Shown here piece by piece: positions 42,716-54,500 of a DNA stretch of 64,000 nucleotides (position 1 is its first letter; every line of letters starts with the position of its first letter). The position numbers and the translations under genes are program-made. Under the pieces are notes generated by a model. It ran no database searches. It had not been told where the DNA came from and worked only from the letters and a program-made list of their open reading frames with translations. Source of the stretch: Ceratothoa steindachneri (lineage: Eukaryota; Arthropoda; Malacostraca; Isopoda; Cymothoidae); the NCBI GenBank assembly GCA_963969495.1, contig OZ018323.1, positions 68,531,720-68,595,719 of the forward strand, read 5' to 3'.

Positions 42716-45017
42716 AGCGCTGTCGCCTTCGAGGACTTATTGGGGGAGGTTGGGCTCGCCATGCGAGTCTTTTCCTCCCTCCGTCTCGAAACCTTAGGCG
42801 GGCGCTGCGGCTTCGGAGGCGGGGGGGCCTCTTTTCGAGGAACCACCGTCTCCGAGCCACTCGCTCCACCTCGGGGCGTGGGCGAAGGAGCCGAAGCTCC
42901 TTTGTTGCTGTCCTCCTTTCGGGGAACAGCTTTAGGAACCCCTGAAGATGGCCTAGCGGTGTTGCCTCCTGTGAGTCTAACGACTCGGTGGAGGCGCGTG
43001 GCCGTTTCGCCTTGCGGGAAACGGTCACGCTGGGGGAAGAGGGGGGAGCCCTGGTTTTAGCCGGGGCTGGGTATGAACCCTTTTTGCCGCCAGCTTTACC
43101 AGGGAAGCGCCCGGGTTGGGTAGAGCCCGCAGAAGGGCTCCGAATGGGCGCGGAAACAACCGTGCTCGTTGGCCTGGATGGGCCAGGAGCAGAGGGTGCC
43201 TTTCGAACTACTGAGGCATATGACGTCCCAGGCAGAGCTGGGCGCGCCAGGACCAAGTCCTTAGCCTCGCGGAATGAGAGTCTATCCTGGGCCTGAACGG
43301 CCAGGATTTCTTTCTCCAGGAGATATGCACCACATTGCTTCGAAGAAGCAGGGTGCGGCTCTCCGCAATTGACACACTTGGCCACACACGATTTGGACTT
43401 ATCGTGTGCGACCTTGGAGCAATTTACACAGACTTCGGGTGACCCCGACTTTGCACGTCTACATGAGCGATTCGTATGGCCGAAGCGGTGACAGTAATAG
43501 CACCGCCGCGACAGTGGCACGAATGCCTTCACGCGGTAGCGGTACCAACCGGCACTCACCGACTCAGGGAGCTTGTCACAGTCGAACGTGACGAAGAGTG
43601 TAGGGGTGGGTCTCGAAGCCCCTCCCTGTTTTCTCATCACACGTTCGACCTTGACCGCCCCATGGTCGGCCAGCTCTAGGGTGATGTCCTCAATGGAGTA
43701 GTCAACGAGTTCCCTCGCATAAACTACTCCTTTCACAAAGTTCATGGTAGAGTGCGGCGTCACACTCACCGGGGTGCCATGAAGTGTCCGAAGAGCACTT
43801 ATCTTGGCCGCCTCGGCGGGATTCGCCGCATTCGCCAGAAGGCTGCCGTCCGAGAAACGGGTCACCTTCGGCTCTCTACCAATTGCATTAGCTAATCCTC
43901 TCCTCTGATGGATCATGTTGCCCTTGGACAACATGGTGCCATCAGTGGAGCGAATAACGAAAACGCCAGGTAACCTCTGAATGAGGGGCCCCGATGTCAT
44001 CGAGGCTCCGCCCTGTGCACTTTTTGCGTTAGTCTTGGTCAGGGGCTCCGAACACGAGGGGGTAGAGGGGCCGGATGTGCCGATCTTGGCTTGGTCGCCT
44101 ACCAAAGTGGCAGCAGACCCATCCGTCCCCGCAGTCCCCGCGGATGGAGAGGAGCCCCGAGTCTTTTTCGTCTTTTTAGTCTTCTTTGTCTTTTTCTTTT
44201 TTGGAGAGGAGGGCGGGGAATGAACCCGCTTTTCACCTCCGCCGGCAGAAGCCCCCAGGCCAGATGGACCGGCCTCAGCCAGGTCCCTCTCCGAAATGGA
44301 GAAGGTCCTGGTTGTCGTAGGGGCACCTGTCGGAGGAGATCCCTCCCCTCCTTTTACTGCCTCGGAGCCCTCAGCCATTTGAGGAGGACCTTGCATAGGG
44401 GCGGATTCGGGTTCGGTGCTTGGCGCCGAGCCCGAATTCCCCCCCATGGAAGGCCCTACCGTCTGAGGCTGGGTCTCCTCAAGGACCATGTTTATCACAG
44501 GAGGGGCCTCCAGTTGGCCATCCCCTCCCAGGACATCGCAGGTCCCCTTGGCAGTGTCGCCAGTTTTGTGTGGGGAGGCACAGGCCTTGACCCCAGCAAG
44601 GTTTAAAATTCTTGCCAGCAGGTCTTTTGAGGGAAGCGACCGAAGGGGCCTGGCTTCCCTCTCCCCCCTAAGGGGGTTTGCCCTACCGAGCCGCTTGCAC
44701 GAGGGGCGGTCGGCAATGGGCTGCCTGCTGGCTTTCTTGGCAGTCCCCTTAGAAAGCAAAGGAGGGACTGCCGCTGGAGATAGGGAAGTGCCCGAAAGCA
44801 CCTCCAGAGAAGGGGGTGAGGGGGAGTCCCCTACACCCGTAGGCGTAGGAGAGGAGTAAGCCTCCTCTCCGGTTAAAGAATTATGGAGGGTCCCTTGCGC
44901 AAGCACAAGGGGGGGGACCTCCATTTTCTCGGTGGAGCTGCCCGAGGGCGGCTCCGTTGATTTTCTTGGGGAAGTTGGGAGTTGTTTTTTTTTGGTTTTT
45001 TTGTCATACATGAACAT
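42613..45017 (-). pseudogene. I-like ORF1: gag-like RNA-binding protein
   Basis: Gag-like protein that would package element RNA. From Met at 45017 the frame runs 786 codons to 42,657. Residues 1-340 are Pro/Ser-rich and low in structure, with a Lys/Thr-rich nuclear-localisation-like stretch near 273-287. About 350-500 resembles an RRM-like fold (FVIRSTDG ... PTLFVTF). Three zinc knuckles follow at about 506-562: CYYCHRFGHTNRSC, CVNCSKVAHDKSKSC and CVNCGEPHPASSKQC. The C-terminal 90 or so residues look shifted: another frame (42,846-42,613: RREEKTRMASP, GKRTAIPV) is the one conserved with copy 2 at 28,003-27,800, so a frameshift probably lies near 42,850-42,950. The start is uncertain because an A8-9 run lies close to the Met. 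Confidence 0.85.
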
Positions 45018-45547
45018 GGTGACCCTCTTTTTAATACGGGACGCAATAGCTCATCACCTCTCGCAGTTGCCCGCACTGCGAGAGGTGCTTACAAGCCCGG
45101 CAGAGCCAGGCGCCGCCATTCGGGACCACCCCTCCCGCCTGGTGGCCTGGCAGTCCATCGGCATGGCAGCTCCACCTTGGACACGGCGTAAAATTGATAG
45201 AATGTGAAGAGGAGAGGAAAGGGGATGTGAGGAAGGTATGGGTGGGGATGAAGCAGGTTGTTAAAAAAAACCCATCCCGAACCGGAGCTGAGGGGTTAGG
45301 GAACAATGTCCCCCCTCCCCCCAGCCCCGATCCGGGGTGGTTGGCTTGAGAAGAAGGTCAGCATCTACCCTGTGAAATTAGAGGCTGACCAGAGAAAGTT
45401 GTGGGAGAGGTTGTATGAAAAGCAACGAGGTAGGGGAGAAATCGGGCTATCTGAAGGAAAGAAGAGAGGCTAAGCTGGGGCCGGACGGAGCGCTGGATCC
45501 CGTCAGCACGGCGGCCAGGATGGCAAATCGCCGCGCCCCTTACGGGG

Positions 45548-45563
45548 CAGTGGCTGTAGATTA
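45548..45563. repeat. Target site duplication, 5' side of the I-like element
   Basis: CAGTGGCTGTAGATTA, identical to 38,597-38,612; it directly abuts the element's first bases. Confidence 0.9.
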
Positions 45564-45950
45564 GTAGACAGTATCCATATAGCTGTGGCCAGTGAAATTT
45601 CTTTATCAAACCAGATCAACAAAAGTTTGAAAAATTACCTTGATCACTTATCTTACTGACCTGACCCAAAGGTGGTTTGGCTAAAGGTCTTTGGTCATAG
45701 GCTAGCCTAGGTCTATGTGGAAATATTGCGATCTATGAAGAGAGTACCAGTAACGCAGGAGTGGTTGCTTTCTTTTCCTGCACCTTCAGGAGGGAGACGC
45801 CCTCCAGAAATTAAATACACATATCGAAGTATCCTGAGTCGTGTACTTTCAGAATATATATGGTCATGGGGGCTCTCTCCAAAACTGTAGGAGGAGTTCG
45901 TTAAGAAACAGACAAACAGACACAGAGAGACAGGAGCTACAACTTTATTA

Positions 45951-45954
<4 letters not shown>
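45564..45954. other. Unassigned
   Basis: Short stretch between the I-like element and the (TA)n / mariner block. No gene seen. Confidence 0.3.

Positions 45955-46040
<86 letters not shown>
45955..46040. repeat. (TA)n microsatellite, left of mariner
   Basis: About 43 TA units, ending exactly at the mariner terminal inverted repeat. Confidence 0.97.
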
Positions 46041-46043
<3 letters not shown>

Positions 46044-46980
46044 GAGGGACGGTCATTAAGTTTTGTGAATCGGTAGGGCAAAACAGAAGAAGGGGGATGG
46101 CTGTTTGTGGGGGTGTTAGGACAAGTTATGTCAAGTCAGGACCTGCAGCCGCACGCTCCTGCTTCGTCTATTTAAGAAGCAGTAGCTGATCGCAGATCGT
46201 CAGTAACAAATTTTTCAACAATGAAGAAGGTTGAGCACCGCGCAGTGATCAAATTTTTGACCAAGGAAGGCAAGAATGCAAAAAGAGATCCATGAACGCA
46301 TGGTTGCAGTATACACCGACACCGACACCGCCCCTTCCTATGCAACCATTGCTCGCTGGAATAGGGAGTTCCGCCATGGTTGTGAGTCCCTTTAAGATGA
46401 CCCCCGTCCAGGACGCCCGTCAGACGTGACCAACGAGGACAATGTGGCCCGTGTGGAGAGGAGGATCCTCGAAAATCGACGGGTGAAGGTCGAAGAAATC
46501 GAACGAGAACTTGGAATATCACATTGAAGTGTTATCAACATTATCCACGACAATTTGGCCATGACCAAGGTCCCTGCCCGTTGGGTCCCTATAAACCTCA
46601 CGCCCCCTGATCGACTTCAACGTCGTCAAAGTCCACAGAGCCAGAGTTGCACAAGCTGCCCTGCGCGAGTGCGGATTCGAGGAGCTCAACCATTCCCCCT
46701 ACAGTCCAGAACTGGTCCCTAGCGATTACTTTTTATTCCGCTAGTTCAAGGCTCCACTGCGTGGACGCCGGTTTGGGGACGATGAAGATGTCCAGCTCGC
46801 CGTCCAGGAGTGGATTGAACAGCAGTCGGGAGATTTCTGGTTGTCGGGAATTCGAAGCCTCAGGGACAAGTGGCGCAAGTGCATTGAAGTCGAGGGTAGT
46901 TATATTGAAAAATAATAAAACACTTTTCCTCATATCTCGTTTCCTTATATCCGAATTGCAAAACTTATTGACTGCCCCTC

Positions 46981-46983
<3 letters not shown>
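46041..46983 (+). mobile_element. Internally deleted mariner inside a (TA)n tract
   Basis: The terminal inverted repeats read CACGAGGGACGGTCATTAAG on the left and CACGAGGGGCAGTCAATAAG on the right (reversed), a good mariner pair. Both ends abut (TA)n, so the element either used a TA target inside an existing microsatellite, or the flanking TA expanded afterwards. Length 943 bp versus about 1.3 kb for an intact mariner. Confidence 0.9.
46221..46915 (+). pseudogene. Mariner transposase pseudogene
   Basis: The Met at 46221 starts MKKVEHRAVIKFLTKEGKN, followed after a frame change by the helix-turn-helix region (SYATIARWNREFRHG, DDPRPGRPSDVTNEDNVARV, RILENRRVKVEEIERELGIS) and LAMTKVPARWVP. It then jumps directly to the C-terminus (CGFEELNHSPYSPEL, PSDYFLF with the last catalytic Asp, DKWRKCIEVEGSYIEK). 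The middle, with the first two catalytic acids, is missing near 46,625-46,650. Further lesions: TAA at ESL/DDP, TGA after GISH, and frameshifts. Dead. Confidence 0.88.

Positions 46984-47062
<79 letters not shown>
46984..47062. repeat. (TA)n microsatellite, right of mariner
   Basis: About 39 TA units, starting immediately after the mariner end. Confidence 0.97.
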
Positions 47063-47065
<3 letters not shown>

Positions 47066-47232
47066 TTCATTGCGTTTGTGTGCATGTTTTAGTTTCACAC
47101 ACACTCACACCCACACACTGTTCTTAGACATAGATGCAATCTAATATATTTGTACATTAATAATTCATATTAAATAAATTTTTCAGGAAAATTTCTTTTT
47201 AGTGTTTCATTGAACAGTTAATTGTTTCCGTA

Positions 47233-48672
47233 ATGGCTCACAAAGGACAAACCAAGAGTGTTGTGTGGCGATTATTCGCTGAAAATGAAGATGACCAAAC
47301 AAAAGTCACCTGTACAATATGTTACAAAATATTGTCACGAGGTAATAAGAATGAAAAAATTCTTTTACTACCACCAATATGCAAAAACATTTGAGGACCC
47401 AACATCAGGAGTAGCTGGAGCAAGAGGGAGTTACAGGCACAGGAACAAGCTCAAACTGCGCAAAAACGCACAAAGAGTGATTACACCACTACAAAGAAAA
47501 GACCAAAGGTGATTGCAGGCCATCAACAGCAATCAGTTCGCATTCAGAATTGCAAACATTAGAAGAAACCGTTGAGCTCAAGAAGATTTGGGATATAAAC
47601 AGTGATCTATCCAAAACAATTCATACTGCTATTGGTGAGATGATAGCACTAGACTCACACCATTTTCAGTTGTTGAAGATATTGGATTTACAAGACTTAT
47701 GAAACTGTTGAAACCCAATTATCAACTGCCCTCCAGAAAATATTTTACTATCAATATTATTCCCAGTTCGCACACCAAAGTCATGACCAAAACCCAAAGC
47801 AGGATTAATGAAGCAAGCAACATGAGCTTCACCACAGACATCTGGACGAACAATGCTGATGCGTCATTTATCAGGTAATAATCAACAAGCTTCTAAGTTT
47901 CAAATTTTAATGGCCATCAAGATTGCTTACTCATATAATGTACAGAGTTGTTATTTAATAACTATGTTAAGTAATGTTAAATCATGAGTTATTTCAAGTT
48001 CAACAAATTAGGCTTTTAACTTATTTCATGCTATTAATATTAGACAGTTTAGACTAAACTAAAAAGTAAAAATCTTTTCAGCTTACTGGCAAATTGCATC
48101 GATGAAAATTTCAACCGGTCATTAGTTGTCTTACGAGTGAATCCATTCCCAGATTCACATACTGCAACTAACATATGTGACACTGTTCAAGATGTAGTCG
48201 ATGATTACAAAATCCCCCCTTACAAAGTCCACATGATCGTTCATGACAACGCAGCAAATATGGTGAAGGGAATTTCAAGTACTGGCTTTAACAGTCTTAG
48301 TTGTTTTCTTCACACCAACCAATTGGTCATACTCGTACATGATGCAATATTCGAACAGCGAATGATCAAGGACATAATTGCAAATTGCAGCCAAATAACA
48401 GGGCATTTTAATCACTCGTCGTTAGCATACACTAAGCTTGAAAAGCTTCAAACGCAGCATAATTTTCCCAAACATAAGTTGATTCAAGATGTAACCACTC
48501 GTTGGAATAGTACATATCTCATGCTTGAACGAATATTTGAACAAAAAATTGCAATTGCTAACTACTGTGCAGAAGTCCCAAATTTGCCAGTATTTGATGC
48601 CAACAAATGGGCACTAATTGGCAAATGCTCAAGCCTGCTCAATTTTTTTCATCTAACAACCCAAAGGTAATA

Positions 48673-48749
<77 letters not shown>

Positions 48750-50188
48750 CTAAAATTTACTAGCAATCAATAAGCTTTCTTTTACGAAGAGACTCACTGG
48801 AAGATATTTTATCTCTTGAAAAGTTTTTTATTTTTATATATTTTCCTTTTTTTATTTCCGGATAGTGTTTACGAAGGGGTTACGCCTTTATCTTCGGCCT
48901 GGTACGTGACCTGAAATTGGTAGTAAAGTAAGAATATGGAAATAAATAAATAAAAAAAGTCTCTGCAAGAGATAAAATATCTTCGACGGAAGCTGCAGTT
49001 TTCTCTTTAATATCAAGCAAATAGATAAATGGTGGGAGGAGTTCGTTAACAACACAATTATAATTGACAGTTCAATTTTCAGTTGTTAATCTGTGACGGG
49101 TTAACTCGGTCAGATAATAACTGTTAATTATTTAATAGTTATTTATTTTTAATTAATTATTTATTACATATTATATTATAAATCAATTATTTATTACGAT
49201 TATGATTTATAGTTTAATATTTTACCATGTAGTCAGTTAATAAATATTAAATAGGTAAAGTTCTTCAGCTTCTTTATCTACGGTACTGAACGCACATTTG
49301 TCTGATATTAAGTATTTATTACTGCCTTTGTTCACAACCTACAAATTACAAAATATCAATGCAATCCTTTTAATTTATTTTTTCAGGCTGAGTGGAAGGA
49401 CAGCCAATGCTTCAGAAATTATTCCACAAGTGAGAGTCTTGAAACATGCCATAGCCAAAGCTATATCAGATTCAAGGTTCAGTGGATTGGGTAGAACGGT
49501 CAGCGCAATCTCAAGATCAATGGACAGCAGATTTGCTAAGTATGAAGCAAACAAGGATCTAAGAGCAGCGACCATGTTGGATCTAAGATATAAAAATAGT
49601 CTTTTCAAAAGTTCTGAAGAAGGTTCAAAGACCCATTTCATTTCAATCCATAATTATTTGACTGACACTCATAAGAAAATGCATAATGATAAAGAGAATT
49701 ATGAAAACTTTAAAGAGAATGTAAGCTCTGCCTCAAATGACATAAAACCTACAAATGAAAATCAAAACGAGGAAGCTGGAGCAAGTGCCGATCTTTTTGA
49801 CTTTGACTCGTGTATGAATGATTTGATAGCATCAGCAGAGTCAACTACCACCACAAATATTGAAAAGGAAAACAAGAAGAAACTTTGCCGGCAATCTTCA
49901 ACTTCACATGTTGTTAGAAATGAACTCGAGAAATACTGTTCACTACCATTGGAACCACGAGATGCGGATCCACTACTTTGGTGGAAAGCAAACATAAATG
50001 CATTTCCTGGGCTTGGAACAGTTGCCAATAAAATGCTTTCATCTCCACCGTCATCAATTGAGAGTGAGAGACTTTTTAGCATTGGTGGCAACATCTTCAC
50101 GCCACATCGTAACCGTCTTACTCCAGAAAATGGAGAAAAATTAATGTTATTAAATTTCAATTTACGTGTTTTTAATTTTGAATACTAA
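47233..50188 (+). pseudogene. hAT-superfamily transposase with BED finger, three exons, first exon broken
   Basis: Transposase of a hAT element. Exon 1 (47,233-47,874) begins MAHKGQTKSVVWRLFAENED and holds a BED zinc finger (CTIC, then in another frame MQKHLRTQH), and ends with FTTDIWT, which has the first catalytic Asp. It carries several frameshifts or stops, the first near 47,365. Exon 2 (48,082-48,666) is open: NRSLVVLRVNPFPDSHT, VHDNAANM (second Asp), LSCFLHTNQL (Cys/His pair), DVTTRWNSTYLMLERI. Exon 3 (49,387-50,188) is open: RAATMLDLRYKN, DADPLLWWKANINAFPGL, and the dimerisation tail SSIESERLFSIGGNIFTPHR. Both introns are GT-AG, phase 2 and in register. Element ends were not determined. 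Confidence 0.85.
48675..48747. repeat. (TA)n microsatellite in hAT intron 2
   Basis: About 36 TA units just after the exon 2 donor. Further along the same intron, 48,800-48,818 and 48,966-48,984 form a perfect 19-bp inverted repeat (GAAGATATTTTATCTCTTG), possibly the ends of a small nested element. Confidence 0.95.
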
Positions 50189-50839
50189 ATATTTTGTATT
50201 TTTTTCTGTAGCTAGTTGAAAAATGAATACTCAATATACTGTATTTATTTTTTTTTGTGGCAAGTTGAAAAATGAAAGTGTTCTACCTCGTAAGAAAGGA
50301 AGTGAATAACTAGAGTGCTAAACAAAATATCAATTCGTTTAGCAATTTAGGTAATACAGTTCCTTTGTTATTACTTAGAATATTTTCATTTTTTAACTAG
50401 CACCAAATCAAAAACCACAGAATGATTCTATTTGAAATCATATTTTTAACATTAAAAATGTTAAGTAAATACTAAATAATGATGATTGGAGACATGTTTT
50501 TTCAATTTAGAAAAGTCCAAACTGGATGTAGACTTTAACTTTCAAGTTATGAAATTTGGATGAAAAGATCCATATTCATTTTGTATCCTAAAACCTTCCA
50601 TCAAAAGCTATAAAATTCCATAAACTCAAAAATACTCCATTGCTTTGTCTATTGGCTTCCAAGTTCCAAGCTTCCAACAGTCTAACAGTTGAGTAATATA
50701 GTTATGGAAACTAATTATAAAGTATCTAATAAATTAAGCATAATACACTAAAAACAAATATTAGGCAGAATCGGCATCGGTATCGACAAGCAAGTATAAA
50801 TAAGAATCAGCATCGGCAAAACTCTATTGGTAAGGCTTT
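50189..50839. other. 3' flank of the hAT gene
   Basis: AT-rich. A GGCATCGG cluster at 50,768-50,820 may mark subterminal repeats of the hAT element. No other feature seen. Confidence 0.35.
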
Positions 50840-51340
50840 TAGAGTTAAGGTGATTCCCCCGCCCCCATCGATGGTGCCGGGAACCATGGCGACGCGTTCT
50901 TTGCCTCGCCGTGTCTTGGTGGGCCCATGAAAAAGCAAAGGGGAACCCGCGCAAGTGGAGTCTCTTGGAAGCAACTCGCCGAATGTAAGGGGGTAACCCT
51001 CGAACCTGTCACAATTGGAGGGGGGGGGGCATCCTCTCCGTTGATGGAACCTTCGGGGGTGTGGGGGTGAGAAAGTATATGGCGGCCGGCGAATAGACTA
51101 GACTCACCCAAAGGAAACTGCACAGGGGGATATGGGAAAACCCCCGAAGCTGTATCTATTGGAGAGGGGGAAGCACCCTCTCCGGCACGATACAAACTGG
51201 GAATGGCCACTGAGAGAGCACAGGAAGGGGGGAGGGGGCACTTCCTTAGAAGAGACAGAGCTACCCGGGGAAAGCTCACAAAGGAAGAGAGAGAGAGAGG
51301 CGAAACTCCTCTCTATCGGCCGAGGGTGGTGAGAGGAGAG
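50840..51340. repeat. Degenerate GC-rich tandem repeat, period about 145 bp
   Basis: The block TTGGAGGGGGGGGGGCATCC TCTCCG near 51,012 recurs as TTGGAGAGGGGGAAGCACCC TCTCCGGCACGA near 51,158, each preceded by ACCCTCGAACCTGT / ACCCCCGAAGCTGT. Two to three diverged units; ORFs here appear to be non-coding. Confidence 0.45.
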
Positions 51341-51524
51341 ACCCCTGTAGCAAGATTAAGTGAGGAATTAAAATGAACATAGTCATTCGTGGCCATTGTT
51401 TAAAATTCACTACCCTTGCCCGCGACGGCCCTACTTTGACCTCAATAAAGCATCGGCCGATGGAGGAGCAATCTACGCCATCACTACTCCTCCTTGGGAA
51501 TCTCAGCCCCAATCCTACACGTGG

Positions 51525-54500
51525 CGGCGGATCCAACTTAGCGAGGTTTGGATCACCACGCCCAACATCCACAAGGCGGCGGATCCAACTTAGCGAGGTT
51601 GGGATCACCACGCCCAACATCCACAAGTCGGCGGATCCAACTTAGCGAGGTTGGGATCACCACGCCCAACATCCACAAGTCGGCGGATCCAACTTAGCGA
51701 GGTCGGGATCACCACGCCCAACATCCACAAGGCGGCGGATCCAACTTAGCGAGGTTAGGATCACCACGCCCAACATCCACAAGGCGGCGGATCCAACTTA
51801 GCGAGGTCGGGATCACCCCGCCCAACATTCACAAGGCGGCGGATCCAACTTAGCGAGGTCGGGATCACCCCGCCCAACATTCACAAGGCGGCGGATCCAA
51901 CTTAGCGAGGTCGGGATCAGCCCGCCCAACATCCACAAGGCGGCGGATCCAACTTAGCGAGGTTGGGATCACCACGCCCAACATCCACAAGGCGGCGGAT
52001 CCAACTTAGCGAGGTTGGGATCAGCCCGCCCAACATTCACAAGGCGGCGGATCCAACTTAGCGAGGTTGGGATCACCACGCCCAACATCCACAAGGCGGC
52101 GGATCCAACTTAGCGAGGTCGGGATCACCACGCCCAACATCCACAAGGCGGCGGATCCAACTTAGCGAGGTTGGGATCACCACGCCCAACATCCACAAGT
52201 CGGCGGATCCAACTTAGCGAGGTTGGGATCACCACGCCCAACATCCACAAGTCGGCGGATCCAACTTAGCGAGCTGGGATCACCACGCCAAACATCCACA
52301 AGGCGGCGGATCCAACTTAGCGAGGTCGGGATCACCCCGCCCAACATTCACAAGGCGGCGGATCCAACTTAGCGAGGTCGGGATCACCACGCCCAACATC
52401 CACAAGGCGGCGGATCCAACTTAGCGAGGTCGGGATCACCCCGCCCAACATCCACAAGGCGGCGGATCCAACTTAGCGAGGTTGGGATCACCACGCCCAA
52501 CATCCACAAGGCGGCGGATCCAACTTAGCGAGGTCGGGATCAGCCCGCCCAACATTCACAAGGCGGCGGATCCAACTTAGCGAGGTCGGGATCACCCCGC
52601 CCAACATTCACAAGGCGGCGGATCCAACTTAACGAGGTCAGGATCACCACGCCCAACATCCACAAGGCGGCGGATCCAACTTAGCGAGGTCGGGGTCACC
52701 ACGCCCAACATCCACAAGGCGGCAGATCCAACTTAGCGAGGTCGGGATCAGCCCGCCCAACATTCACAAGGCGGCGGATCCAACTTAGCGAGGTCGGGAT
52801 CACCACGCCCAACATCCACAAGGCGGCGGATCCAGCTTAGCGAGGTCGGGATCACCCCGCCCAACATCCACAAGGCGGCGGATCCAACTTAGCGAGGTTG
52901 AGATCAGCCCGCCCAACATTCACAAGGCGGCGGATCCAACTTAGCGAGGTCGGGATCACCACGCCCAACATCCACAAGGCGGCGGATCCAACTTAGCGAG
53001 GTCGGGATCACCACGCCCAACATCCACAAGGCGGCGGATCCAACTTAGCGACGTCGGGATCACCCCGCCCAACATCCACAAGGCGGCGGATCCAACTTAG
53101 CGAGGTCGGGATCACCCCGCCCAACATCCACAAGGCGGCGGATCCAACTTAGCGAGGTCGGGATCAGCCCGCCCAACATTCACAAGGCGGCGGATCCAAC
53201 TTAGCGAGGTTGGGATCACCACGCCCAACATCCACAAGGCGGCGGATCCAACTTAGCGAGGTCGGTATCACCCCGCCCAACATCCACAAGGCGGCGGATC
53301 CAACTTAGCGAGGTCGGGATCACCCCGCCCAACATTCACAAGGCGGCGGATTCAACTTAGCGAGGTCGGGATCACCACGCCCAACATCCACAAGGCGGCG
53401 GATCCAACTTAGCGAGGTCGGGATCACCCCGCCCAACATTCACAAGGCAGCGGATCCAACTTAGCGAGGTCGGGATCACCACGCCCAACATCCACAAGGC
53501 GGCGGATCCAACTTAGCGAGGTTGGGATCACCACGCCCAACATCCACAAGGCGGCGGATCCAACTTAGCGAGGTTGGGATCACCACGCCAAACATCCACA
53601 AGGCGGCGGATCCAACTTAGCGAGGTCGGGATCACCACGCCCAACATCCACAAGGCGGCGGATCCAACTTAGCGAGGTCGGGATCACCACGCCCAACATC
53701 CACAAGGCGGCGGATCCAACTTAGCGAGGTCGGGATCACCACGCCCAACATCCACAAGGCGGCGGATCCAACTTAGCGAGGTCGGGATAACCCCGCCCAA
53801 CATCCACAAGGCGGCGGATCCAACTTAGCGAGGTCGGGATCACCCCGCCCAACATCCACAAGGCGGCGGATCCAACTTAGCGAGGTCGGGATCAGCCCGC
53901 CCAACATTCACAAGGCGGCGGATCCAACTTAGCGAGGTTGGGATCACCACGCCCAACATCCACAAGGCGGCGGATCCAACTTAGCGAGGTCGGGATCACC
54001 ACGCCCAACATCCACAAGGCGGCGGATCAAACTTAGCGAGGTCGGGATCACCACGCCCAACATCCACAAGGCGGCGGATCCAACTTAGCGAGGTCGGGAT
54101 CAGCCCGCCCAACATCCACAAGGCGGCGGATCCAACTTAGCGAGGTCGGGATCAGCCCGCCCAACATTCACAAGGCGGCGGATCCAACTTAGCGAGGTTG
54201 GGATCACCACGCTCAACATCCACAAGGCGGCGGATCCAACTTAGCGAGGTCGGGATCACCACGCCCAACATCCACAAGGCGGCGGATCCAACTTAGCGAG
54301 GTCGGGATCACCACGCCCAACATCCACAAGGCGGCGGATCCAACTTAGCGAGGTCGGGATCACCACGCCCAACATCCACAAGGCGGCGGATCCAACTTAG
54401 CGAGGTCGGGATCACCACGCCCAACATCCACAAGGCGGCGGATCCAACTTAGCGAGGTCGGGATAACCCCGCCCAACATCCACAAGGCGGCGGATCCAAC

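Larger units (their letters stand above)
38613..45547 (-). mobile_element. Full-length I-like non-LTR retrotransposon (copy 1)
   Basis: A 6,935-bp element on the minus strand, bounded by a perfect 16-bp target duplication (38,597-38,612 and 45,548-45,563). It starts at 45,547 with CCCCGTAAGGGGCGCGGCG, has a 5' UTR of about 530 bp, ORF1 (gag-like, 45,017-42,613), ORF2 (endonuclease, RT, RNase H, Cys/His tail, 42,715-38,902), an A/C-rich 3' UTR, and ends in A-rich sequence at 38,613. Presence of RNase H together with an APE-type endonuclease and YVDD RT places it in the I group rather than Jockey proper; this is a judgement by eye. Completeness and perfect target duplication imply recent insertion, yet ORF1 and ORF2 carry a few lesions, so this copy is probably immobile unless the lesions are sequencing errors. 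Confidence 0.92.
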
